Origin: Haliclystus octoradiatus
Taxonomy: Eukaryota; Cnidaria; Staurozoa; Stauromedusae; Haliclystidae
Direction of reading: 5' to 3'
Assembly: GCA_916610825.1 (NCBI GenBank)
Contig: OU744454.1
Location: 1,079,001-1,143,000, forward strand
DNA length: 64,000 nt
Positions 1 through 22,200 of the stretch are shown here, piece after piece. Each line of letters opens with the position of its first letter. Position 1 is the first letter of the stretch. Below the pieces are notes generated by a model. The model had not been told where the DNA came from, did no database searches, and was given only the letters and a program-made list of their open reading frames with translations. Position numbers and translations under genes: made by a program.

Positions 1-9617
<9,617 letters not shown>

Positions 9618-9720
9618 TCTCTTAAAACATGTTTTAACTCTATAATGTAGATTGACATGTTATAAGATATTGAAGTATGCACACTAGGGCTTTGTAAAAG
9701 TTCTACTGTATATTCTTTAG

Positions 9721-9726
9721 AATAAA
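9721..9726 (+). terminator. Poly(A) signal of the EF-hand gene
   Basis: AATAAA, 104 bp after the stop codon at 9615-9617. It supports the use of exon 9541-9617 as the last exon. Confidence 0.7.
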
Positions 9727-10254
9727 TGTTTACTGTTCTATCTTTGCATTTGACGGATGATATTCGCCATGTCGCAAATTAAAGAACGAAATTTTATTTC
9801 TATAATCCCGTCCATGTAAATCAGTAGAATTTTAATGTATGTTTTTTATATTTGATTAAAGTTTATTAGAATTGATAATAAATTGAGACAGTAAACGCAA
9901 TCTAATTATCATATTTCTTTTATAATTCATGTCGTCTTTTCAAATGCTTTCTCTTACGCATACTTTTACATTTAAATCTTTACATCTGCGTCTGAAAGCT
10001 TTGGTCTTTATTAGCTATGGATTAGAAAGAGAAATCCTTCTTTATTCTAGAACGCACACAATTTGTTTAAACAAGCTATTCAGTCAATTCAGGTGCTAGA
10101 TCCACTATTTCATAACAGTAATTCAGATTATTCGTAAGCAGTTTACTGTTTATAAGCGAACACACACGACTATTTAAATATGGTAAATAAGGAAAACCAA
10201 GCAATCGAGAATTATGAGCTTCAATTCTTATGAATAAAGACTTTATATTTAAAA

Positions 10255-13200
10255 ATGAGAAGAACATTTGGTAGTAGACAATCTTCGTTTACACCGTATA
10301 GAAAAACAGTTGCTGCACCAAAGGAGACTTTTAAGCTGAAGAATGAATTTGCTAAGCAGGTGCGTTTTAATCAATATTTATATATATATGTCGCTTGTGA
10401 TTTCATTTCACACTATGAGTAGTAAAATACAGTACCATATCCTAAATAAAGGTGTGAAAACAAGGGGGAGTTTTCCCATAGTTTTATCCCCAATAGGTTT
10501 CGGAAAGGGGCTCTTAAGGAGTCGAGATCGATGCAACATAATACACATGAGGGTATTTTTCTTCCATGTTTTATCTTCAATAAAACTTTATATTATCTCT
10601 GTTTCCCCTCTAACGATAAAAAGTCGACATGATACTATTCTTATAGCGCAGTATAGATAGTTCAGTACAGTTCAGTTCAGTTTTGTATTATATAGTAATA
10701 CAGTGTTCAATTGTACTCATCCGAAGAGATTATTTTATCTCTTGATAGTGAAGTCAAAACTTTTTTGTGTATCCATGTAAACAACAACTGATGCTATGCT
10801 AAATGAAAACGTATTTGTAGACATAACAAGATTTGGAAAGATTTTCATTTACTCAGAAATGATTGTGCATGTAGCTTACATTTTATTACATTTCAAATTA
10901 AACGCTGGAGCTGCTGCAAACATGAACATTTTGAAATAATACTTGAATTATTTTTGGTAAAAGAGACTGATTTACTTAATCAAATCAAAAATATGGATAC
11001 GGCCGTAGTTTAATATTAATTTACTATACATGGATATCGTTACTGTAAGTTCACTTAGAAATAAGGTAAGATATTAGATTTGTGATGCTATTTTATCATA
11101 TTTTACTGATGAATTTACCCTATGAACATTTATACGAAGAAACTATTTCCAATGATAAAGTTTTATAATAATATTAGCGACATCGTCAAAGTCAGACACA
11201 AATACTGTCTATATATATGTACTACAATACATGGTGTTGATATCGTATCGTAAAGCAGAAATTAGAACTTCATAGATTAATGGAGTAAATTTTGTAATGT
11301 GAATGGAGAAATTTGTATTCATAAGTTTTTTCAAAATCCTCCTGTGTAATTCTATAGATTTTCTATTATAAGTTCATTTAACACTACGGCTTATACTGTA
11401 TATAGCTATCCTTCAGCATTAAGAGATCATATTTAAAGATATGAGATCTTGCGAGAAGGAACGAAATTTCAACTTTGGGCGTTATCTAGTCGACCTATAT
11501 ATTTTCATGCTATAGACGTTCTGTAATTTCTAAAACAAAAAAAGAAAGTGGAAAAAATATTTATTGCTTTGAGCAACCAATTAAATGTCAAATCAAAATT
11601 GTTTTCTTGTACTCAATGCAAACAAACTCGTCTGAATGCCTGTCAATTCTGTCGAGACGACGTCTGAGTAAACAAAAACCGCAATTATGGTCGCAGTCTT
11701 TCAGACTCTCTGCGGACACTGCGGAAAGTGTCGATAGACCTGCGTACGATTTTCAGCCAATGGCGCGTAACGTTGCGGTAGTTTCATTTCCCTTCTACTA
11801 AACTCGCAGCTTGCATGGCCATAAACTCGTACAAAACAGGAATCTTTGCTGTACAAAACTGCAAATCCATGGTTCATGGGGAGGATTAAACCATCTGGAT
11901 ATACAAGACAGTTTAGGAGATGCCTGAAATAGGATTTCATGGATTATTAAGGCAAATGTGACCTGCTTTACTTTGCTATTATCAAAGATTTTGAAAGCAA
12001 AGCAGTTATGTCCGTCGCTGAGAAGAGAGCAAATAAATCGAAAAGAGAAGCGGTTGTCAGTGGCCCACAGATCTTTGTCGATACTACTGCAGACAACCAA
12101 CTGGAGATAAAACCATTAAAGGTTAATTAAAATTCTACCATTAAGTGATATTTTTATCTTCGAGTAGGCTAGCATGTATGTAGCTAGGCCAAATCATATG
12201 ATAGCGTAGTATTTTTCTTTCGCTATAGAATAGGCCTAGTGCTAAACCACAGTGCTAAGTGAGTGAAAATTTGCCGTTGTATTTCAGCTGTTTTCAGTTG
12301 CATTTAACTGTTTATTTTGACCCTCATAGTAACACGTTGTTTCATTTTGAATTGATTACGTGTGGTTTTAATTATTTGAGAATGAGTTTTAGTTAATCCA
12401 AAATGGTTAGTTTGGTATAGTTCGAATCAAACAGTGTTATACTTTTATGGGTTTTGAAATGTTTCAAAAGACAATTATGTTACGCAGCAGAGAGGTGAAT
12501 TACGAATCAAATTGTATACATCTATTCTATCCATCGCATTACAGATGCTTTCTATTTATTCATGAGATTCTTTTTATGCATTGTGAAGAGGTGATGTAAG
12601 GTCTTGTAGGCCTATCATACAAGTTGAATGTTGTTAATTGACTAACCTACAGAGCTAGTCTAGTAGCGGCGTAGCCTTATAGATAAATGACGTGACATTG
12701 TTTTCCAGAATTTTTACAAAGTGCGGATTTATCAAACAATCAAATTTGAATTTAATCTCTGTGTTTACCTTTTACAAATCAAACCTTGTATTAAAATCAT
12801 ATCAGATATAGTATGTTACAAAGAGTTGCAGAAATATGTTTCGTGACACCTTTTTAGCTATTGATAAATTTTTAAATGATTTTATCAATGGAGTTCGTTG
12901 AATTTTTCATTTGAAACTGACTCTGACTACATGTAGAGTTCAATTGAACTGTACGTTTTTTTCCCAAGTGTGACAAAATAAAGCGGCTAGCATATTTACA
13001 TTGTTAGGCCTATATACAGTTCTTTGAAAAATGATTGATTAATCTTTGAGCTTCCTTGCGGTCATATTTCTTTCAAATGAATAACAATATGCCGTGAGAT
13101 CATTTCCTCATTCAAATATATTAGATGTATCTAACTACTGTTTGTATGTGGTTGTTACCTTGACAACACTTATGTTACTATGGCTACTGGTTTCTAATTT

Positions 13201-16200
13201 TATTTAGCAAGCTACCTGCAAATGATCAATTTCAAATTAAATATTGAGTTAGTATCATTTATGCTTATGATACACATATAACACTGACCTAACTTACTGT
13301 TGTAAACTATACAAGTAGAGACACATAATTATCACTGATAATGTGACATGTTTTTCTTTGGTCTTGGTAGTACCGTTGTATTATCTTATTTCATTTCATT
13401 TTTATTTTTTTTACTACTGTTAATAGTTTATTTTTAAATAATGCTTTACATAAGAGGATGCTAGCTTTCCTGTATTTGACTGTCACCATTGTTGATAAAA
13501 TATACCACAACAACAACATTTATCATCATTGAGGTTTTCCAACTCATTTGACTTGTAAAAGTTGTCCACTATATTTTTATGATTTAAGCCTCCAGTTAAA
13601 ATTGCTTAATACCCTCCTATGGTGTGAATGAAAGGCGGGGGCATCAGGCAATCAAGGTGGGATTTAATGACCGCTAGACCTACTACAATTATATAGCTGG
13701 CATCACACAATTTTCTGGTGAAAAGCTTTGCAGTATTGTTTCAAATTTTAAGAACCAATTACAAAACAATGATCAGTAGCTGTGATATCGTAAGATATTG
13801 CTTGATAAAAGAACACAACAACAGTATCACTTAAAGATGCTTTATTAACGTGTGTTCGTGTCAGACTGACTCATATCAGGCTCATGTCTACAATATTATA
13901 ATAGTAATAGAGTCAAGAAAGACACACCATTTTTGCTGTTACTTGAAGTTTCATGTTGTTAAACAATCATCAGACAGAATACAATATTATGGTCTGTCTG
14001 ATAATCGTTTAACAACGTGAAACTTCAAGTAACAGCAAAAATGGTGTGTCTTTCTTGACTCTATCTCTATTACTATTATTTACCGCTCTGCTATTTACAA
14101 GCATTGAGCATTGTTCACCAGCCAATATTTAAAATTTTTAAATTCAAAACATATTATATCTCTATTTATAGTCATGATGTCATGATAATCATGTTTATAC
14201 TATTACATTTTAATTAGCTGCTTTTTATCAAAATCTTGTTAGGACATTGTTTATGGCGTCCAACCAATCAGCTATGAAGATGAATTGGTTCAAAGAGGGG
14301 CTGAGATCATGCGTGACTCCCTCTCTGAGATTCTCCTCTTTCCCGATGATGATTTGGTGGTATGAAATCTAAATTATATAAAATTAATAATAAAGTGTGA
14401 ACATTTTAATAACAGATGAATAAAAACCCTTTGATGGGCGCTATCACGCGGAACTCTCAGTAACGAGACAACGCCTAGCCGCATCAAGCACTCTATTGAT
14501 GTTTTGCCACCAATAAAGTTTAGCAGCAGGTATAAATGTGTAGTCCTTGACTCCATGGTGTTAATAATATTTTCCATTCTGTCATCTATTGGCATTGAGC
14601 ACTACTTATCTGCTGCTAGGACACACACATTAATATAACGGCAAGTAATGATAATAGTGCAGCCTTGGTGTAGTGGCTAGGGCATTGGACCACAGCCCGC
14701 ATGGTCTCGGGTTCAATCCCTGTTTGGAGCACTATAGGTTGGCGTCAGGAAGGGCATCCGGCTATGAAACGCACATAAGCTTCAAAATATTAACAAATTA
14801 ACCAACCACCCCGATGAAGAAAGGTTACAAGCTTACCCGGTTTGTGGATAAATGATAAATCAAAAAAAAAAGTAGGTAATAGTCAGGTTCACAGTGTAGC
14901 AATCGGTCTGTGTAATCATCAAACAGACTTGTACTCCATCCCCTTTGTGTTACACAAATTTACAAGATTAATTATTTATCATTTTCAGATATTTGAACTA
15001 CGGCGTGAGCTACGGACAGAATACTCAACAGTTCCACCGTTGGCCTTTCGGGAAGCAACCAATTTGTTTGTGCAAGAGGTCAGACTTATATTTTTATTTT
15101 AATCTTTTAAATTATATGCTGGAGTAACTTTGAATCATTTTAAATGATCTGTTTTTTTCTAACAGTGCATTCGCTTGTATACAGCGGACTGGTTTGTGAT
15201 TGAAAACCAATACTTCCCATACGCTGGTTCACATTATCTCTTGACAAGGTATAAAATGATTAATTATTAAACATACATCCGATTCAAAGAAAGCATGAGA
15301 TTGATTTCTTGATCAATTTCATTATCAATACTATTTGTTTCAACTTTGATCACTGTAGACACTGGTAGATTTGTGTGCTTTGATGCATAATTATTGGAGG
15401 GTTTTAAAAGCGGGTGTAATCAAGTGAACAATAAAAAGTTAATAGTCCAGTAGTCAGGCTGTCACAAAGTGCGGGATCCTGGGAACCTGGTTCCCGGAAG
15501 GCCAGCACAAAATCAGAAGGTTTCCAATCTTATCATGATTATTTTCTTATTCAAAATTTATTATTTTTGGATTTCATATTTTGATATGATTTTTTAATCC
15601 ATGATTCTTGCTTCAAAGTTTAGTCAAATTTCTAAAATTTTAAGATCAGTTCTTCAAAACTATGAAGCATTATATATTCAATCCCAGAAGGTTTACAACC
15701 GAGCAACACCGTTCCCGGGAGATCAAAACTTTTGTGACACTCTGCCGGTAGCACTGAAGAAATTCATTCTAAGGTTCCTACATAGTGATCATGTTGCTAA
15801 TTCAAGCAGATCTTCATATTTTAAGTGGGTCAAAAGTCTATTGGAGCTGATTTCTAGGAGTAAATTTTTCAAATGAAACACCTTTGTTCTGTGTGTAGAA
15901 TTCTATTGTTTTTAAAACTTCATTCATTTTAATAGATAAGGTGACATTTTTATTGCTTTATGTTAGACCTCGCATCACGGACGATTTAATGCCTCAAATA
16001 TTTGAGATTGATGCTGATGAAGACGAAACAGATGCCTCACAGGTATGTTCAATCAACAATTCAAACATCAAGTAATTTTATATATTTCCTGTTTATAAAG
16101 GTCACCTGTCTAAGCAGTCAATTTCATTGGATGTTATCTCATAATTGTGTTTTTTATAATTTTGCGATATAGAACTGATAAGATAGCATTTTATTGTGAT

Positions 16201-19200
16201 GTTCTATTAATGTTGCAGTGTGTCACAAGAGAAGCGTTAAAATTCATAAGGGAGTAATAAGAATAAGTTTTTACTGTTTTACGTGTCTCAGCACCTTAAG
16301 TGTTAATACAATGTTATACAGCCTGTATCATTTGCTAAGTTCCATTGACAATTTGATCAAATTTGAATTACTCGTGTTTACAAGCCCTTGAGTGTTTTTC
16401 AAATAGGTTATTCAAATAATTCAATGTTCAAATTTGTATTTGATTTTTTCGAATCGCAACATTTCCATTGAAGCTAACTTATGGAGCCCCAAGTGACAGT
16501 AATCCGTATAGCTTATATAAAAAAGCCTCTTAACCAATCACAGTTTGCAAAACATTCAACAATTTGATTAATATGCTTTATTGTGAAGTAATTTCTCTAT
16601 TGTTTTTATTTCTATAGGTATCAGGACTTGTACCAATGAAGGAAAAGGGGATTTTCAAAGAGGGATATTTAACCAAAGCCCCATTCCATTCAGATGGCAA
16701 TCCTATCTATGGATCAAAGGTATCAAATTGAGTTAAGTTGGAAGGCTTAACTTACAGCATTACACCAATTGTGTTCTCTTGTTTGTAATTGAGTTTGAAT
16801 ACTATTTTTCAACCACAACATCAAAACAGTAGCTATTGCTTTGTCATTTTGGAATTTGTTTCTGTTGCTATTTTGCTGATTTTGTGGGCTTCAAACGAAA
16901 AGCCGTAGTTTTAGGTAGCCTAACATAAACATATGACAGTAGACCTAACCTTTATAATAACATAGCAAAATACACTGCAATTAGTTTTTTGATTTCATTA
17001 GGATTTACAAAATGTTGTTACCGATTCTGATCAGGCAAAATATTTTCAAAATTCAACAGAATTCATTTGAAATATGTGCAGAAACGTTTTCAATGTCAGG
17101 GTTTTTTAAATCAGGGAATTACGTCATGAAAATAGGATAGCATGCACTTGATCCACATCTATATTCAAGTTCAGTTTTCTAAATAAGAGGAAAACGTCTT
17201 TAATTTTCTAAACCAATCATGGAACTCTTGAGATGTGTAGTGAGGCACTCGCAAAACTGAAATAATTTGTTACGGAGAAACGTGCCTTTTGATGACTTTC
17301 TCATGCACAAGAACAGAAACATTTCATAATTGGTTATTTATGATGTTCTTCAGTGTTTATTTTCGTGGCAATTGTCAGCAAAAGAAAACTAAAGCAACAG
17401 AAAAAACCAACTTTTGTATACATTCATATTTATTACATTTATTGTTTGTAGACATACAAACGTCGATGGTTCACATTGAAACAGATATCTACAGATGGCT
17501 CATATGTTTTAGATTATAGAAAGGTAATAATTTATTATCAGATGGAAATCTATTTATAAGTGTCAAATACAAAAGAAAGCATTTAATTCCATTCCTTTTC
17601 ATTTTTCAGGATGAAAGTAGTGTCATGGCAAAAGGTTCACTTTATCTGGATTCTTGTACTCAAATAACGAAGGTTGGCTACATTAAATCCTCCAATTATC
17701 ATTATACATGTGTGATGTGATACATTTACAGCATTTTCTATTGTGTTTGCGATGATCTGTTGTCTGCCATATATTTGTGTATACTTTGATCATTATAACC
17801 ATTGCATAATTCATGTACAGTGAAACCTGTTGTAGCAACCACCTCTATACAGCCACCACATGCCTAAAGTGGTCACTCTTGCAATGTCTAAAATAGTATT
17901 TCTATTGAATCAAACCTGTATATAAAGGTCACCTGTATGTAGTGGTCAATCCATCTGCATCTCATAGGTGGCTGTTATATACAGATTTCACTGTAGTATT
18001 TTCTATTGAACCTACCCTGTATATAAAGGCCACCTGTATATAGTGATCAATTTATCTACCTCTCATAGGTGGCTGTTATATACAGGTTTCACTGTAATAT
18101 GTTTAAAAAATTTTACCCTGCATTTCTTGTTTTAAAATCATAAATAATGATAAAATTTCAAGGTTTTATTCTTACCTAAAATATAAAATCAAAACGCATA
18201 AGTAAATGTTCTACCAATTTAAAAGATGATATATCCCTGCGAAACAGTTCAGGAGTTCATGAACACTAAATGGTCCAAAATTTTCATGAACTGTTAGGGT
18301 TTCTCGGGAGTAGCTATGAGCAATGATGAAAAATGTAAATTGCCTCAATTTTTACCTCAATGTTTAAACATCACTTGATCACTGATTCTGAATTATATTT
18401 TGTAGGGTTTAAAGGGTAGAATGTATGGCTTCCAACTCCACATTCAAGATAAAGAATACGGTCTAGCATCTGATAGTTTGTCAGAAATGGAATCTTGGGT
18501 TACAGCATTATGCAAAGCAACTGGTATACACATTGAACAAGAAAAACCAACAAGAAAATTATTTTCTGGCAAAAAACATCATCATAAACAATCTAACTTA
18601 AGAGAAAGTTTGAAGCATAGTAGTCACCCGTTACTTCAAGAATATGCTAGAGAAACTGATCAAGCAAATTTGAAGAAAAGACAGGAAGATCGATTACCAC
18701 TTTTTGCTATTTATCCTGATCTTGGTAATCAATATAACGTAATCAGTGATGTTCTACCAGATGAGATATCACCTTATAAGGAAACATTTGGTAATAGATT
18801 TGTCGTTACATGTGATGAATTACGTTTCAAATTATGTCGACCGGTTGAAGGCGGAAGGAAATTTGATAATTGTGAACCATTTGTAACCATTTTATGTCTT
18901 TTCGATGCTAAGAAAGGATTAAAAATATCTGAAGATTTTGTCTGTGATTTGAATTCAAAGTCATTGAGAGAAATGCTTAGTAAAGAGCCTTCAATGAATG
19001 GTCATCTGTACGACAGCGAAGGTCAACACGATACTGAGGAATTTAGTTATCCTAAAAAGGTAAATTGATATATTTATTTAAATTACACTTTTGCCGCTGT
19101 GAAATTAATGTTTGCAATTTGTAAAATAGCATTTTTAAAATTATTTTTGGATTTATTATGTTACCACAAACCAGGTGAGCAGACTGCCATAAGTATTTTC

Positions 19201-22200
19201 ACCCCAGTGGTCGGTTAATTGGGTAGTATATTTTATTATGGGTAAAATTTATTGCTATGTCTTTCCTAATGCCAACCAACCAAATTCCCTGCCGACAAAG
19301 GTTAATCACAAAGCCCTAGCCATAACGTTAATGCTGCACTCATGATGCAACAAAAATGTCTGATTGAATATACCTGTAACCGTTTGATTTTCTAGGCTGT
19401 TTTCTCTGTCTCGCATCCACATGCTGAAATCTACTTATTATTGAGGATCGAGAAAGTATTGCAAGGTGGAATCGGTCAATGCACAGAGCCATACATTAAA
19501 TCTTATGATAGCAGTAAGGTAGCAGATAAAACACATCGCCAGGCATCTGTGGCATCAAAACGATTAGGAAAATACACAATGCCATTTGGATGGGCTGCAA
19601 GGTATGTCTCTGTTCTGAGGTATCATGTCGCCATGTATTTTTATGTGATGATTCATTCATTTCAATGAAACCACTTTCAATCATGTTTACAGGCAGGAGA
19701 AATGTTCTCAGATCAGCAAAATTCTTCCTTTTCTATCAGCTCTAAACGCTAATCTAGCAATTGTTTTGATAAGTTTTCATGGGTTATCCTCCCTTTTTGA
19801 CTGAACTTTATTATAATGCATATGTTAGTGTGAGAATAGAATGTATATGTTATTTAAATCTTAAAATTCAAACCCATTTTCCAGGGTGGGGGAATGGAAA
19901 AGTTTGAATATGCAATCTGAAAGTATATTAGCTACTTGCGTATTCATATACGATCTTGTGCAATGTTTCAGACATGTTTCTCTAAATTCCTCACTTTCGT
20001 ACGACTCTCAATAAGTTTTTGAACTGAATGGATCAATACTTTTCAAGTCTGTTCGACTGCTATTATCTACTGCAATTATCACCCATCTAAATCGGACAGA
20101 TTGGGTTGGGCAATCGATCTGACTTTGTTGATTCAACAAAATCAAACAGAGTCGAAAAAACTGAGTTGGATCTTTTGCTTGGGCTTTATCATACTCATGT
20201 GCAACATACAAGCAAGTTGTTGGGATCTGAGTTAGCTCCAGACACCCACTTACAAATTTACAACTATCATTTCATTGTATATTATATTGTAGGCCTGGTT
20301 ATAATGGACCTATGTAGTGTATTAATTAATATATTTATTTTTTGTATTTTTATCATCAGAACAGTTTTCACTGCAAAAGGAGACATTGATACAGATGCAG
20401 AGTTTACGTCTATTTTCAAACAAGTATGCCTCTTTCCTTTTGTATAACACTTTTAAATGTTTAGTTAATTAATCATTGTGTTACTAGTGAATGTTTTGAT
20501 TTGATTTTGTTTTAGGATGCAGCCAAAATCTCTGATGATGAAATCATCAAGTTCTTACAAGAAATGCGAGGGTAAAATTAAGGAATTTGTCTTTGGAAAT
20601 CTGATGTTTGTTAATAGTTAGATACTGTAGGCATACTAAAATCATTACATTTGCAAATCAACATTGCACCCCTCTTCAATGATAAACCCTACTAATATTT
20701 GTGTTAACAATGGACTATCTGTCTGATGATCCTACAATGCTTGAAATCTTGAGCATGTATTTTGGATTTTTTTTTTGGATTTATCATTTATGCACAAACC
20801 GGGTAAGCTTGCAGCTTTTTTTCACCGGGGTTGTTGATGAATTTGGTTTGAAGGAAGCTTGTGTGCGTTTGATAGCCGGATGCCCTTCTTGACGCCAACC
20901 TATAGTGCTCCGGACAGGGATTGAACCCAAGAACCTGCGGGCTGTGACCAACTCTCTAGCCACTACATCAAGGTGTACGTTTTTTATTTGATTTATAATT
21001 GTTAATTTCCAGATTTCTTAAATGACATAGTAGACACTATTTAACTGATTTAGATTAACAGGATTATTATATTAACTTTGGGAAAAAAAATTCTATCTTC
21101 CATTCTGAAATATTATTATTATAATATTATGTTCTATAGCTGTTTCATAATTTAACAGGGAAGGAAAACTCAAATTACCTGTCATTCCTGGATTGTTTAC
21201 GTGTTCATTATCAACTTTGAGTTCAAATTTTCCAAGTAAGTACAAGAATACTCATATAAAAATGAAATTAAAAATGATTGTATTAACCTCAACTTGTTTT
21301 ACTAATTGCCTTGATTATTATGCCAAGCTGGTAATTATTAAAACAAATGGATAAGTAGCTAGTTCTCGAGAACTATGCGTTTGAAGAGCGTCAGGTGTCA
21401 CAATGTCTAATTTCTGATTCAGATGAGTGAATGGGATGTGATCACTACGTCCACAACAACAACACAATTTTAGTTAATTTATCTAATAATTAATAGTAAC
21501 TTAGAAGTCAGGTACTGTTTCATTATGCAATTTGTTTTAATCTTTTTTCAGATTGTTTTAGTCCATCCTTAATTCCATTGAAACCATTTTCAAGATCAAC
21601 CGATGTACCAACGAGTATGGAAGTTCAAGAGTTTTATGTTGATTCTCCAAGTGCTGCTTTTCCACATACAACTTATGTGAACAATCTTTATGTTACTCCA
21701 ATCTCTTTGAATTTTGGAAGTCAGAAAGCTTTCTCTAAGGTTTGTTCCATTGCTAGATTTATATCTTGACCTTTATAACTCAGGCTGTTGTAAATTCAAG
21801 TACAAGGTACGGTACTAGCAATGGGTGGGTTAATTCAAGTAACAGATGTTTTCTTGGAATTCGATAACCTTTGAATCTTTGAATCAGAAATTTAAAATTT
21901 TATATTGAAAATGAAAGCCAGCAAATTACACAGATTGAAACAGATATTTTTTTTCGTTATTCGAATAGAAAGCAAAATAAAACTTTGAAGCCTGTTCGAA
22001 CAACGACTGGAAAGGAGCGATTCTAACTATATATAACCTCTTACTTGAAAACCGACTGATAAAACTACAGAAAAATGCGTCACTCACATGCATGCACAGA
22101 CTTTAGCATCTATAGATATAGATAAAAATGATAACTAACAATCTAATAATAATAATAGAATAATATTAATAGTGGGATTGTTCCACACCAGTTCTTGATA

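Larger units (their letters stand above)
10360..14242 (+). other. DOCK intron 1 (3.9 kb) with possible internal promoter
   Basis: No gene on either strand. About 11590-12000 is visibly richer in C and G than its surroundings and lies directly upstream of the alternative first exon, so it may be a second promoter. The foldback element at 13900-14077 is the only other structured feature. The rest is AT-rich sequence in which I see nothing. Confidence 0.6.
10255..21235 (+). other. DOCK9: DOCK exons 1-13: N-terminus and PH domain
   Basis: Exons: 10255-10359, 14243-14359, 14989-15078, 15166-15248, 15967-16042, 16618-16719, 17452-17523, 17610-17672, 18406-19059, 19396-19601, 20360-20423, 20516-20571, 21159-21235. 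Exon 2 carries [14 protein letters not shown], matching the family's DYEN...Q(R/K)KTQI segment. Exon 4 has YTADWFVIE. The PH domain runs from [11 protein letters not shown] (exon 6) through KRRWFTLKQ (exon 7) to [13 protein letters not shown] (exon 9), whose Trp is the usual end of a PH fold. Exon 10 has [19 protein letters not shown], a hallmark of this subfamily. At 654 bp, exon 9 is by far the largest. Confidence 0.93.

Noticed and set aside
11701-12100. Minus-strand frames of 79 and 100 codons in DOCK intron 1
   Set aside because: They overlap the plus-strand alternative first exon and its G+C-richer lead-in, and resemble no protein I know.
14661-14871. Functional tRNA gene
   Set aside because: Box A and box B are present, but no complete cloverleaf is formed, and the sequence continues into a SINE body and A-tail with several copies.
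20106-20447. 113-codon plus frame in a DOCK intron
   Set aside because: Only its last part (20360-20423) is coding, as DOCK exon 11; the rest is intron.
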